Positions 9,218 to 18,255 are shown, counted from the stretch's first letter. The stretch: DNA of 64,000 bases from CAMPJM01 sp964440915 (GCA_964440915.1 CAYTTV010000014.1:1-64000); one strand, 5' to 3'. Notes: a model not told the origin generated them from the sequence alone. Made by a program: numbers and translations.

Positions 9218-10384
9218 ATGATAGAATTAGATATAAAATATTGGTTTCCTGAGGCCTACAGGGTTAGCATAGAGTCGGTGTGTAAGTGGGAAGATGGATT
9301 TGGCGTGCTGCTGACCATTTGGGAAACCGATGTATACATGGAAAGGTGGAACATGCTGATTCGAATAACTGACGGTGAAATCATTGAAAAATACCGATTC
9401 GATAAGGGAATAAAATGGCGTTGTGTATATGGATTTGAGAAAGGAAGGTATCTGCTAGGCAGTTATCATAGAGAGAGCAAGCCTGCTGTAGTATCCTTGT
9501 TTCAGGAAGATGAATTGCTAAAAACTCGTTATTTTGATAAGGGCTATGCTACCGAAATACGTTTCATTGAGCGATCGGTTGATGATCACATCCTCATTGA
9601 GGGAGAGTACTATACCATTGAGCCTGCTGGAGGCCATGATGAATATTATGCCCATGGGTGGATGCATAAGGTGACGGAAGAACTTGAGGAGGTAGAGGGC
9701 ACAATCAACACCCAAAACCAGCTTTGCTATGAAGGAGGTTTTCACAAGGAGGAAGCTTCTGGAAACTATTTTGCTTACGACCGATACTTGATTGGTAAGT
9801 ACAATTCCAGGGGTGAACTTCTCTGGAAACAAGATACTGCTATAACCGGCCAAGAGAGATCGTCCAGATTGAAAAGCCTGGCTCCTTATTATTTGATGAG
9901 GGAAGATGCTCTATCCACCGATGGTGTTTGGGCGGGTGGAAAAAGAGGGTATGCAGATCATGAAAAAGGTTCTGGGATGTATTATCCCACATTTTTTAGA
10001 CTAACTTCTAATGGGACGTTGTTAAACTTTTCTCAATATTTACAAGCTATCCCCCATCTACAGTCTGTGCTTTCGATTATGCCCGGAAAGGACAGAAGCT
10101 GCCATATTATAGGAGAAACTTTGATCGTGGGGGAAGGAAATGGGCTCTGCCTGTTGCATGTTGAGCTTATGCCTCATGTTGTCATAAAATCTGTCCGGTA
10201 CATCAATCTTATGGAAAGTGGATTACCTCCAACCATAGAGGAAGCCCCATCATTTTGTGGCGAGTTCATCAGTATAATAGCTGTTTATCAAGATACAAAT
10301 GAAGGAAAGTTTATTGTGTTTGCCAATACTGGAAAAGGTTACCATACCTATGGCAAAGTGTGGTCGTTTTTGATAAGCGACTAA
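9218..10384 (+). CDS. hypothetical protein, possibly beta-propeller-like, 388 aa
   Basis: There is no signal peptide or membrane segment, so a cytoplasmic protein is expected. The chain is rich in aromatic residues and short strands with recurring turn patterns (WEDGFGVLLTIW, LIRITDGEIIEKY, KYNSRGELLWKQ), which recall propeller blades, but repeat boundaries cannot be set by eye and no named domain is evident. It sits directly before the PQQ-repeat protein at 10474. If both are propellers, the run would encode two adjacent scaffold or sensor proteins. Confidence 0.65.
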   Translation: MIELDIKYWFPEAYRVSIESVCKWEDGFGVLLTIWETDVYMERWNMLIRITDGEIIEKYRFDKGIKWRCVYGFEKGRYLLGSYHRESKPAVVSLFQEDELLKTRYFDKGYATEIRFIERSVDDHILIEGEYYTIEPAGGHDEYYAHGWMHKVTEELEEVEGTINTQNQLCYEGGFHKEEASGNYFAYDRYLIGKYNSRGELLWKQDTAITGQERSSRLKSLAPYYLMREDALSTDGVWAGGKRGYADHEKGSGMYYPTFFRLTSNGTLLNFSQYLQAIPHLQSVLSIMPGKDRSCHIIGETLIVGEGNGLCLLHVELMPHVVIKSVRYINLMESGLPPTIEEAPSFCGEFISIIAVYQDTNEGKFIVFANTGKGYHTYGKVWSFLISD

Positions 10385-10473
10385 AAATTGAATTATCAAT
10401 CGTGATCATAATGCTGCTCCTTTCGAGTAAAATGAAATCAATAAGCTTAGTGGGCCTTACACAAAATTAAAAC

Positions 10474-11574
10474 ATGGAAAATTATCATATAATAGGAGGA
10501 AGCAATCAACAAACGTTTTTGCAAGAAGGTTTGGGGCCTAAAGTTAGTCCTAAGCCATTGTGGACAAAGAAGAATTTTGAATGTAAATCAGCTCCCTTTG
10601 TCAAAGACAAAGTCCTGTATATATGTCAAGCGGGACTATTTTGTGCTATTGATGCTGATAACGGCAATATTTTATGGACTTTCGAAATGCCAGGGCAAGC
10701 ATCTCCTCCTGTAGTTTTAGCCAATATGTTGATTATAGGTGGGCATTATATAGACAGCCATTTATATGTGCTCGACAAGGACACAGGCAAGCTGCTTTGG
10801 AAATTTCGGACAGGAACGAGCAATGCCCCTGTCCATAAGTCTCCTATAATGATAGACGATATGGTGATTTTTCCTGCTGGCAAAACCCTTTATGCCCTGA
10901 ACATCCATACCCAAAAGCCGCACTGGAAGTTTAAGCCAGGTAAGAAGGTGGGCAATTTCCCCGCAACGTCTGGGGCAGGAATGGTCTTTATGATCACAAA
11001 TGAGGGGTTGGATAAACAGCATATCTATTGTGTGGATGCTACGAATGGCCATGAAAGATGGAACCTGAAAGCTCCAGGGCTGAGCTCCCATCTTGTATTT
11101 GCGCATAATGCTTTGTTCTATGGTGATAGAGACAATCACTTGAACATTATCGACCCAGCATCAGGTGCAACCAACCGCTTCCAAGTATTTGAAGGCGGAC
11201 CCACTAATACCAGCTACTTGGCGGCTGCAGGACCTTTGTTGCTGATTGTTTTTGGAAATAAAATGGCAGCATTGCATTTGGAAACCATGGAGTGGGCATG
11301 GACATTCTCCTCGAAGGGAGCAATAGGACAGCCTACTATAGCCGATGGCATTGTTTATTTCGCTACTTGTTTCGACGGCATTTATGGGCTGGAGCTTGTA
11401 AGCGGAAAAACTTTATTCCGTATCAACACTGCCGTAAGGTCGGTGTATCCTTGCGCTATCGAGAATGAAACTTTGTATATGGCCGGTTCTATGAACGAGC
11501 ATGAGATTCTGGCCTACCGCGTCAAAGTACCAAGGCGCAAGAATCCCATTATTTCCTTCCTGCTGGATGATTGA
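10474..11574 (+). CDS. PQQ-like beta-propeller repeat protein (BamB-like fold)
   Basis: The sequence contains repeated blades of the PQQ_2/outer-membrane assembly type: DADNGNILWTFEMPGQ, DKDTGKLLWKFRTGTS, NIHTQKPHWKFKPG and DATNGHERWNLKAPG, each ending a strand with the W-x-F/L pattern. Such propellers usually bind other proteins, and some PQQ enzymes use the fold catalytically, but no active-site Asp or Cys pair is apparent here. Unlike BamB it has no signal peptide or lipobox, so it is probably cytoplasmic. It lies 42 bases upstream of the SPFH gene and 89 after the preceding gene, in the same orientation. Confidence 0.85.
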   Translation: MENYHIIGGSNQQTFLQEGLGPKVSPKPLWTKKNFECKSAPFVKDKVLYICQAGLFCAIDADNGNILWTFEMPGQASPPVVLANMLIIGGHYIDSHLYVLDKDTGKLLWKFRTGTSNAPVHKSPIMIDDMVIFPAGKTLYALNIHTQKPHWKFKPGKKVGNFPATSGAGMVFMITNEGLDKQHIYCVDATNGHERWNLKAPGLSSHLVFAHNALFYGDRDNHLNIIDPASGATNRFQVFEGGPTNTSYLAAAGPLLLIVFGNKMAALHLETMEWAWTFSSKGAIGQPTIADGIVYFATCFDGIYGLELVSGKTLFRINTAVRSVYPCAIENETLYMAGSMNEHEILAYRVKVPRRKNPIISFLLDD

Positions 11575-11616
11575 TATGCCTTTCTAACAAGATAAAAATT
11601 ATAAAACACAAAGAAT

Positions 11617-12639
11617 ATGTTTGGAATAAAACACATCAAATTTGACTCAATGACCTATGTTCTTTATTTTAAGAACGGGGATATTAAGAAAGAAGGTCGT
11701 GGTCTTTCTTTTTTCTACTTTTCTCCAAACTGCTCGATCGTTGCCATTCCTATGGGCAGCAATGATTTGCCGTTTATCTTTAGCGAATCAACAAACGACT
11801 ATCAAACAGTCAACATACAGGGCCAGATCAGCTATAAAATTAGCAATCCTAAAACCCTTGCCGACGTCTTGGATTTCACAGTAAATGATAACGGGCAGTA
11901 CAAAAGGAACGATATTGAAAAGCTAAACCAGCGGATCATAAATGAAGCGCAAACCGCAACCTCTTCATTTATTCATGAGATAAAGTTGAAAGATGCGATT
12001 CGCTCAGCAAAAGCGATAGAAGAAAGGATCTTAGAAGGGTTGAAGACATCAGAAGCAATTGCCATGCTAGGGATTGATATTTTAGGGGCCAATATTTTGG
12101 GTGTTCAAGCAACGCCCGAAATGGCAAGAGCCTTGGAGACGGAAACAAGAGAAAAGCTTCAGCAGGAAGCTGATCAAGCCATCTATGAGCGTAGGAATTT
12201 TGCAGTCGAACAAGAAAGAAAAATCAAAGAAACAGAGCTGAATACAGAAATAGCGGTTGAAGAAAAACAAAAACAAATAGCAGAAAAGAAAATGGAGTCG
12301 GAAGTTCAAAAAGCTGAGAACAACCGGAAGCTTCGGGAAATGAGGATAGCAGCAGATATTGCGGTAGAAAATCAAAGAAAACAACTCATAGAACAAAAAA
12401 CAGCGAACGACAAAAAAGAAGCTGAAACCCAAGGATATGTTATTGAAACCACTTTGAAGCCCTATAAGGACATCGATTGGAAGACCTTGACTGCCCTGAA
12501 CAATAATCCAAATCCTCAATTCAATATCTCCCTTGCCTTTAGGGAGCTGGCAGAAAATGCCAATAAAATCGGCAACTTAAATATTAGTCCTGAACTATTG
12601 GACTCTTTGCTTAACGATAAGCGAGAAAATAGGAGATGA
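11617..12639 (+). CDS. soluble SPFH/band-7 family protein
   Basis: SPFH proteins (stomatin, prohibitin, flotillin, HflK/C) form ring or cage assemblies, normally tethered to a membrane. Residues 1-165 look like the SPFH domain (strand-rich start, then VQATPEMARALE, a pattern typical of the family just before the coiled coil). Residues about 165-270 form a long Glu/Lys/Gln-rich coiled coil. A short C-terminal domain follows. The N-terminal membrane anchor found in most members is absent. The stop codon overlaps the start of the NAD-kinase-like gene by four bases (ATGA), implying translational coupling and probably a shared complex. Confidence 0.85.
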   Translation: MFGIKHIKFDSMTYVLYFKNGDIKKEGRGLSFFYFSPNCSIVAIPMGSNDLPFIFSESTNDYQTVNIQGQISYKISNPKTLADVLDFTVNDNGQYKRNDIEKLNQRIINEAQTATSSFIHEIKLKDAIRSAKAIEERILEGLKTSEAIAMLGIDILGANILGVQATPEMARALETETREKLQQEADQAIYERRNFAVEQERKIKETELNTEIAVEEKQKQIAEKKMESEVQKAENNRKLREMRIAADIAVENQRKQLIEQKTANDKKEAETQGYVIETTLKPYKDIDWKTLTALNNNPNPQFNISLAFRELAENANKIGNLNISPELLDSLLNDKRENRR

Positions 12640-13556
12640 GCATAGAATATGCCATAATCGTCAAGAATAAAACACGGCTTGAATCTTTGATTGAGCGGTT
12701 CAACACCAAGGCGCAAGCGAAATTTTACATTGAAAGTCTTGGTGTAAGCTTTGAAGATTATGAGTTGGAACACGAGGTTTTTCAAACCTCCTTAAGCTCA
12801 TTGCAAACACAGCTATCAAGCATAATAAAAAATAAAACAGTGGAGCGGGTATACCTCCCATCGTTCATCTTCTCTGCTAAAAACTTAATTGTTGTGATTG
12901 GTCAAGATGGGCTCGTGGCCAATACAGCCAAGTACGCACAAGGTTGTCCCATAGTCGCAGTGAACCCAGATAAGGCAAGGTATGACGGTGTGCTTCTGCC
13001 TTTTAATACTTCCGATTTTATGGTGGGCGTTGAAAGTGTTCTGGCCAACAAGTTTCGAGCAAAAGCAATGCGTTTCGCAGAGGCAAAACTAAACGACGGT
13101 CAGCGGCTGTTGGCATTTAACGACCTGTTTATTGGCGCGTCTTCACATGTTTCTGCCCGTTATAGAATTACGTTTAATCAAAAAAGAGAAGAACATTCGT
13201 CTAGTGGGCTTATTGTTTCTACTCCAGCCGGATCTACTGGTTGGCTAAGCTCGATCTTCAATATGGCTTATGGCGTGACAGGCATTTTTGAAAAGGACTT
13301 GAGAGCCAAACAGCCAAAATTAAAAGGTGACCAATTGCTTTTCGTGGTAAGAGAACCTTTTCAAAGTATTAGAACACAAACAGGGATAAGTGCCGGAATC
13401 ATTCAAGAGCATCGTCAGCTGACCATCGAATCGCTGATGCCTACGGGTGGCGTGATCTTCAGTGATGGAATAGAAACAGATTTTCTTAAATTTAACAGCG
13501 GATCAGTAGCTACAATTGGCATTGCACCCGAAATCATTAGAATAGTTATGAAATAG
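12636..13556 (+). CDS. NAD-kinase-like protein with altered GGDG motif
   Basis: NAD kinases phosphorylate NAD to NADP; the family shares a fold with diacylglycerol and sphingosine kinases. The recognisable motifs here are VVIGQDGLVAN (residues 86-96) where NAD kinases have GGDGT, FNDLFIG (161-167) matching the NE/ND motif, and STPAGSTGW (195-203) matching TPTGSTAY. The catalytic Asp91 remains but the preceding Gly is Gln90. An N-terminal region of about 80 residues replaces the usual start and includes a short helix-rich stretch. It overlaps the SPFH gene by four bases. It could be an active kinase of changed specificity, or a nucleotide-binding sensor. Confidence 0.85.
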   Translation: MSIEYAIIVKNKTRLESLIERFNTKAQAKFYIESLGVSFEDYELEHEVFQTSLSSLQTQLSSIIKNKTVERVYLPSFIFSAKNLIVVIGQDGLVANTAKYAQGCPIVAVNPDKARYDGVLLPFNTSDFMVGVESVLANKFRAKAMRFAEAKLNDGQRLLAFNDLFIGASSHVSARYRITFNQKREEHSSSGLIVSTPAGSTGWLSSIFNMAYGVTGIFEKDLRAKQPKLKGDQLLFVVREPFQSIRTQTGISAGIIQEHRQLTIESLMPTGGVIFSDGIETDFLKFNSGSVATIGIAPEIIRIVMK

Positions 13557-13573
13557 GTAATCGGAATCGCTCT

Positions 13574-13601
13574 TTTGTATAACAATTAGGTCTTAGCTTT
13601 G
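13574..13601 (+). promoter_or_regulatory. putative promoter for the 13660 gene
   Basis: TTTG at 13574-13577 and TAGCTTTG at 13594-13601 match the Bacteroidota -33/-7 pattern (TTTG and TAnnTTTG), although the 16-base spacing is slightly short. It lies 58 bases upstream of the lipoprotein gene and suggests a new transcript after the NAD-kinase-like gene. Confidence 0.5.
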
Positions 13602-13659
13602 TGCCATCACAAATCCCTTTGCAGAATCATAGAACAAGGAATCAAAACAAATAAAATAA

Positions 13660-14388
13660 ATGGTAAGGATAGATTTTAAGGCAGCTTTTTTTTGGCTGAT
13701 GGCTTTAGCTTTGGTAGGCTGCAGTACACAAACGCAAGAGTCCATGAATAACAAGGTGGAAATTATCGGCGAAATGAGGAATGTGATGTGGAAAGGACAG
13801 CTCGGAGGAAACATTGATCTGGACACCTTTGCTAACAAAACAGACCTGTATGGGCTGGGGCCTGTAGCGTATTTAAGAGGAGAAATCCTCATCATTGACG
13901 GCCAAGCTTATAAATCGACGGTGACTTCTGACTCAACCATGAAAGTCGAAGCAACTTACGAGATCAAAGCTCCATTTTTCGGTTATGCCAACATCGCTCA
14001 ATGGGAAGAGCGAGATTTGCCTGACAGCATCCAGACAATCCAGCAGCTGGAACAATACCTAGATCAAGTAACCCGGTCATCGCCAAGGCCTTTTATGTTC
14101 AAGCTCTCTGGCATAGTTGAAGATGCGATCATCCATGTGGTAAACCTGCCAGAAGGCTCAAAGGTAAGTTCGCCAGAAGAAGCGCATCAGGGACAAGTAA
14201 ACTATGCATTGAAAAATGAGCCCTCGGATATAGTCGGTTTCTTCTCTACAGCACATAAAGCCATCTTTACACATCACGACACCTACTTGCACATGCACCT
14301 TATTACAAAAGACCTTCAACAAATGGGACACTTAGATGAGGTCGTGTTTGAAAAAGAAACGATGAAATTGTATTTGCCAGTAGAGTAG
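13660..14388 (+). CDS. acetolactate decarboxylase-family lipoprotein
   Basis: Acetolactate decarboxylase (BudA/AlsD) converts acetolactate to acetoin using a metal held by three histidines. The C-terminal stretch TYLHMHLITKD gives His211 and His213, and His224 follows 11 residues later; this matches the 2 and 11 residue spacing known for the Brevibacillus enzyme (His194, His196, His207). The start has a lipobox (ALALVGC, Cys21), so the protein should be exported and lipid-anchored, which is not usual for cytoplasmic fermentative BudA. It is followed 11 bases later by a membrane protein gene. Enzyme activity is inferred, not shown. Confidence 0.8.
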   Translation: MVRIDFKAAFFWLMALALVGCSTQTQESMNNKVEIIGEMRNVMWKGQLGGNIDLDTFANKTDLYGLGPVAYLRGEILIIDGQAYKSTVTSDSTMKVEATYEIKAPFFGYANIAQWEERDLPDSIQTIQQLEQYLDQVTRSSPRPFMFKLSGIVEDAIIHVVNLPEGSKVSSPEEAHQGQVNYALKNEPSDIVGFFSTAHKAIFTHHDTYLHMHLITKDLQQMGHLDEVVFEKETMKLYLPVE

Positions 14389-14399
14389 AGCCCAATCAC

Positions 14400-15185
14400 A
14401 TGCAAGATTTCAAAGAATTCGCCTTTGCTTTGTTAGTAATCGCATTGGTGATAGCTGGTGTGCAATGGCTATTATTACGGTTCACACACTGGGTGGTCGT
14501 ACTTACAGCCACGGGCTTAATGTCTATTATCATCGCATCTGTTTATGTGCAGCTAAAGAATTCATCTCCCAATGGAGGCAGTAGTGGTCCGGATTTCGGA
14601 GAATATATTGTCCCTACATTCGTAGTTTTTACCCTTTTGTTTTGTGGCTTTCTGCTCATATGTTATTTAATGCAATACCAATTGCCTATAATCGCCTACA
14701 AGCTAACCTTTGGCTCCATCGCCCTTTTTGCCATCCTCCGCTTTGGGTATCGGGAAATAAAAAATGTGACTTTTTATAATGAGTTATTTAGCAAGTGTGA
14801 GATAAAGGTAGTAGATAAAACAGGCGGCAAATCAATCTTGAAAGAGATAGTTTTCAAGAATACGTCAAACGGCCTAATAACGAATAAAGATCCTTATTCA
14901 AAAGCACCATCTGAGCCTAGGATAGCACGTTTTGCAGATAAAATAATTTTCTATAGTAATTCAGTGAAAACCAACCGCCGCACTGCGCACGAGTTTCCTT
15001 TTGATTACAGTTTGTGCATGGAAACACAGCAGAAAGGTGAAGGCCTCTTTTTTTGGATTCAAACTAAAAGCATTTCCCCAATGACAATTGTGTTTCTACC
15101 TGATGATAAAGCTGAGTTATATATAGATGGTAATTTTATAAAACAGTACCAGTTTAGTGATACAAGTGTTTCCGAAAAAGATTAA
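14400..15185 (+). CDS. membrane protein with C-terminal beta-rich domain, unknown function
   Basis: About four membrane segments (near 8-27, 30-52, 70-92 and 95-117) precede a soluble domain of about 140 residues that ends in MTIVFLPDDKAELYIDG, which looks like the edge of a beta-sandwich. I do not recognise the family. The layout resembles that of 6505-7872, though direct similarity is not clear by eye. It is 11 bases downstream of the acetolactate decarboxylase-like gene and probably co-transcribed with it. Confidence 0.7.
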   Translation: MQDFKEFAFALLVIALVIAGVQWLLLRFTHWVVVLTATGLMSIIIASVYVQLKNSSPNGGSSGPDFGEYIVPTFVVFTLLFCGFLLICYLMQYQLPIIAYKLTFGSIALFAILRFGYREIKNVTFYNELFSKCEIKVVDKTGGKSILKEIVFKNTSNGLITNKDPYSKAPSEPRIARFADKIIFYSNSVKTNRRTAHEFPFDYSLCMETQQKGEGLFFWIQTKSISPMTIVFLPDDKAELYIDGNFIKQYQFSDTSVSEKD

Positions 15186-15364
15186 GGTGTTATAGTGAGG
15201 TTTATGGATTAAAGCATGCCCATCAACCGGAATAAGTATCCATAAACATCATCATAAGGTCGAAAGCTTATGTTTTTCGCCATCAAATGCGTTTTCTCTG
15301 TTGTTTTATTTTACATTTACTTTTTAGAAAACCGCTTCAGCTTACCTCCGTCTGAATTCATCTT

Positions 15365-16186
15365 ATGAGTATCTCCTGTACAAGACCATTTTATTTAATA
15401 AGCCTTGTTTTTATTTATTCAGCTTGTGCCCCTCATCAGAAAGTCAGTAAAGGAAGCAATGAATCCAATGGTGTAACAAGCACCGAACTATTCCATATCC
15501 CCTATTCTAGCCCTGGGCCATTAAAAGATCCAATATTGGTGATGGTGCTGCATGGTGACGCGCCATTTAACAATCCTTCTTATCAGTATCATGTCGCCAA
15601 GAAAATAGCAGAAGAGAATAGCAATGTTGTTGCAGTGGGGATGCTCAGGCCTGGATATAAGGACAATGAAGGCAATCGTTCCGAAGGTGAGCGTGGCAAA
15701 ACGACAGGTGATAATTATACAAGAGATGTGTTAGCAGCCATCAATAACCTTGCTGCTGAGTTAAAAGAACAATATAATCCTTCAAAAATAATTTTAGTGG
15801 GGCATTCTGGTGGTGCTGCTATATCAGCCAATCTGCTTGCCGAATATCCCCACTTCTATGCAGGTGCTGTACTTGTCGCATGTCCCTGCGACCTCCATGA
15901 GTGGCGAGCGCATATGAAAGCATTACGGCCGCGTGCAAGGATTTGGAATAAAGAGGTGAACAGTCTTTCTCCTATTGAGGAGGTGGAAAGGATGGACGAT
16001 TCAGCACAAATAATAGTCCTTCATGGGGATAATGACGAAGTGGTGCCAATAGATATCGCTAAAAGTTATGTAGCGGAATTAGAAGCCAATAACAAACAAG
16101 TTAATCTCATTTTGCTCGAAAACCAAGGACATGAAATAGCCTTTGACCAGCAAGTATTGGAAGCAGTTAAGAGGCTTATAGAATAA
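15365..16186 (+). CDS. alpha/beta hydrolase lipoprotein
   Basis: The signal sequence ends in a lipobox-like FIYSAC (Cys21), so a lipid-anchored envelope enzyme is expected. The alpha/beta hydrolase features are VMVLHGDAP (oxyanion region, about 59-67), nucleophile Ser148 in GHSGG, acid Asp224 in HGDNDEVVP, and His256 in NQGHE. The family cleaves esters or related bonds; the substrate cannot be told from sequence. Together with the esterase lipoprotein at 16384 it gives two exported serine hydrolases in a row, separated by 197 bases, so they may have separate promoters. Confidence 0.88.
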   Translation: MSISCTRPFYLISLVFIYSACAPHQKVSKGSNESNGVTSTELFHIPYSSPGPLKDPILVMVLHGDAPFNNPSYQYHVAKKIAEENSNVVAVGMLRPGYKDNEGNRSEGERGKTTGDNYTRDVLAAINNLAAELKEQYNPSKIILVGHSGGAAISANLLAEYPHFYAGAVLVACPCDLHEWRAHMKALRPRARIWNKEVNSLSPIEEVERMDDSAQIIVLHGDNDEVVPIDIAKSYVAELEANNKQVNLILLENQGHEIAFDQQVLEAVKRLIE

Positions 16187-16276
16187 GTGCAATCTATGAC
16201 GCACTTAAGATATTGACGCTCACCATACAGACCTCTCTTCAAAATGATTTAATCAAGTGATTGTCGCTTGCCATAC

Positions 16277-16292
16277 ATGATCGATCGATCAT
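16277..16292. repeat. 16-bp perfect palindrome upstream of the esterase gene
   Basis: ATGATCGATCGATCAT is a perfect palindrome with three GATC tetramers in a row. It lies about 90 bases upstream of the esterase start and could be an operator for a dimeric regulator, or chance in a GATC-rich patch. Confidence 0.4.
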
Positions 16293-16383
16293 AGGAAAGG
16301 AATCATCGAGTAAGTTAACCATCGAAGAGGAATAAAATTAAAATTAGTTTTATTTGTATATCACTTCAACAAGTTCATACACT

Positions 16384-17943
16384 ATGAAATTACTAATTAA
16401 CTTTATTTCTCTTTTCGTAATAACAGTGGGATTATGCTTTACAGGATGTAATACGCCCACTGGAACAGCTCAGGAAGCTGTCGTAAAAACTACCCACGGC
16501 AGTGTTTCTGGTAGTATCGAGGATGATATCTTCATTTTCAAGGGCATTCCATATGCGCAGGCCGAAAGATTTATGCCTCCACAAGAGCCAGATGCGTGGG
16601 ATGAAATTCTCGAATGCACGGAGTATGGTCCCGTAGCAAAGCAAATTGTAAGCTGGATTGATGAGTCCAATATGGATGAAGGAAAGCTATTCAGTGTAAA
16701 TGTTTGGACGCAAGGATTGAATGACGGCAAAAAGCGCCCTGTAATGCTATGGTTGCATGGAGGTGGTTTTCATGTAGGCAGCAGCAGCGACCCCATGACA
16801 GATGGGAAAGCGTTGGCTCAGAAAGGAGATGTGGTGATGGTGTCTGTAAACCATAGGCTCAATATCCTTGGTTTTCTAGATTTGTCTGGAGTTGATTCGA
16901 AATATGCGGAATCTGCCAACGTGGGCATGCTGGATGTGGTGAAGGCTTTGGAGTGGATTAAAGATAATATTGAGAAGTTTGGAGGCGACCCTTCCAATGT
17001 AACGATCTTCGGTGAGTCTGGCGGTGGGGGAAAAGTGGGCACGCTCATGTGTATGCCTGCTGCAAACGGTTTGTTCCACAAAGCCATCATTCAAAGTGGC
17101 ACTTTGTTGAACATCATGACGCAAGAGAAGTCTCAGGCTTTGGGCCAAGCGGTGCTTGAAAATCTCGGAATTGGAGCTGATGAGGTCGAAAAACTAGATA
17201 CTGTTTCTTATCATGCGCTTGTAAAAGCTGGAAACGATGCCATTGCGGCTGTTACTGGTCCAAGAAGGCCTGGTTCTTCAACAATGTTTGGTTTTGCCCC
17301 TTCTGTGGATGGAGAGGTTTTGGTTCAGCAGCCTTTCAGCCCAGGATTTGCCGATATCTCTAAGGATATCCCTCTTATGATAGGTACAACCCTGAATGAG
17401 CTAATTGCTACCGCTTACGCAGAAAAAGATTTGACGCTAGAGCAGGCCAAAGAAAGATTGACAAAAATATACAAAGACAAAACAGATGAATTTGTTTCGT
17501 TATATGAGGAAGCTTATCCTGATTTCACCCCTCAAGACTTATTGTCTATCGATACCGTCTTCAGGCCTTTAACCATTATTGCTGCTGATGCATGGTCTCA
17601 AGAATCCAATGCACCCGTGTACAGCTATTTCTTGGCATGGAAAAGCCCCGTAGATGATAACACAAAAGGATCTTTTCACGGTTTGGATATTCCTTTGGCA
17701 TTTAGCAATGTTGACTTGAAGCCTGACTGGACAGGAACTACTGAGGAGTCTTATAAGTTGGCAGATATCATGAGCTCGGTCTGGTTAAACTTTGTCAAGA
17801 CTGGGAATCCTAATGTGGCAGGGGTGCTTCCCGAGTGGGAGCCTTATACTGCGGAAAACGGAGCAACCATGTACTTCGATTCAGAATCTAGGATCGTCAA
17901 TAATCATGACAGAGAGTTGATGGAATTCGTTAAAAATCATTGA
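16384..17943 (+). CDS. carboxylesterase type B lipoprotein
   Basis: Carboxylesterases of this family hydrolyse carboxylic esters. I start at the ATG at 16384, which gives a clean signal peptide with lipobox LCFTGC (Cys22); an in-frame TTG 30 bases earlier is unlikely. Visible features are the oxyanion-hole motif WLHGGGFHVGS (about 123-133), nucleophile Ser212 in FGESGGGG, an acidic residue in GTTLNELIA and the catalytic His in KGSFHGLDIPLAF. The length of 519 residues is usual. A strong bidirectional-looking hairpin terminates the transcript 40 bases after the stop. Confidence 0.92.
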   Translation: MKLLINFISLFVITVGLCFTGCNTPTGTAQEAVVKTTHGSVSGSIEDDIFIFKGIPYAQAERFMPPQEPDAWDEILECTEYGPVAKQIVSWIDESNMDEGKLFSVNVWTQGLNDGKKRPVMLWLHGGGFHVGSSSDPMTDGKALAQKGDVVMVSVNHRLNILGFLDLSGVDSKYAESANVGMLDVVKALEWIKDNIEKFGGDPSNVTIFGESGGGGKVGTLMCMPAANGLFHKAIIQSGTLLNIMTQEKSQALGQAVLENLGIGADEVEKLDTVSYHALVKAGNDAIAAVTGPRRPGSSTMFGFAPSVDGEVLVQQPFSPGFADISKDIPLMIGTTLNELIATAYAEKDLTLEQAKERLTKIYKDKTDEFVSLYEEAYPDFTPQDLLSIDTVFRPLTIIAADAWSQESNAPVYSYFLAWKSPVDDNTKGSFHGLDIPLAFSNVDLKPDWTGTTEESYKLADIMSSVWLNFVKTGNPNVAGVLPEWEPYTAENGATMYFDSESRIVNNHDRELMEFVKNH

Positions 17944-17981
17944 TCTGAATCCAATCCTTTGGAAGTAAAACGGCTTCCTGA

Positions 17982-18026
17982 CAAATGGCTCTCTATAATA
18001 ACCGGTAGAGAGCCATTTGCATTTTT
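17982..18026. terminator. intrinsic terminator between convergent genes
   Basis: A 14-bp perfect stem (17982-17995 with 18006-18019, core GGCTCTCTA) has a 10-base loop and is followed by TTTTT on the plus strand. It lies between the esterase (+) and the small gene at 18034 (-), so it can serve the plus transcript and possibly both. Confidence 0.85.
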
Positions 18027-18033
18027 AATATGC

Positions 18034-18255
18034 TTAATCTGGCCTTGCAGGCTTCAATGCCTCTATTATATATTCAAACTCATCGTGCTCATTTGCTTTT
18101 TGAATAGCCTCGTTTAGTTTATCCCCTTCTAAAACTACAGAGCTGTATACTTTTGAATTTTCAATGGCACTTCTTTTTTCCTTTCTTTTGATAGGGCCTG
18201 GATTTTCTGTAGGCGCTATTAAGGAGAACAGGCTGTCTTCGATTGCTTTTCTCAT
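18034..18255 (-). CDS. small hypothetical protein, 73 aa
   Basis: Starting at the ATG at 18255 the product is MRKAIEDSLF followed by a charged middle and a helical C-terminal part (LNEAIQKANEHDEFEYIIEAL). A TTG 51 bases upstream would extend it but adds no recognisable feature. There is no signal peptide or membrane segment. The family is not recognised, and the reading frame is short enough that it could be non-coding, though the codon pattern and its end at a shared terminator favour a real gene. Confidence 0.5.
   Translation of the reverse strand: MRKAIEDSLFSLIAPTENPGPIKRKEKRSAIENSKVYSSVVLEGDKLNEAIQKANEHDEFEYIIEALKPARPD

Noticed and set aside
6505..15185. Reading the membrane/soluble proteins as type VI secretion parts (TssN-like)
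   Set aside because: No sheath, Hcp, VgrG, ClpV or TssB/C homologue is in the window, and the similarity is limited to a few membrane helices followed by a beta domain.
16277..16292. Palindrome as a restriction or methylation hotspot
   Set aside because: Three consecutive GATC sites are notable, but without a known methylase gene in the window this is not supported; only listed as a possible operator.
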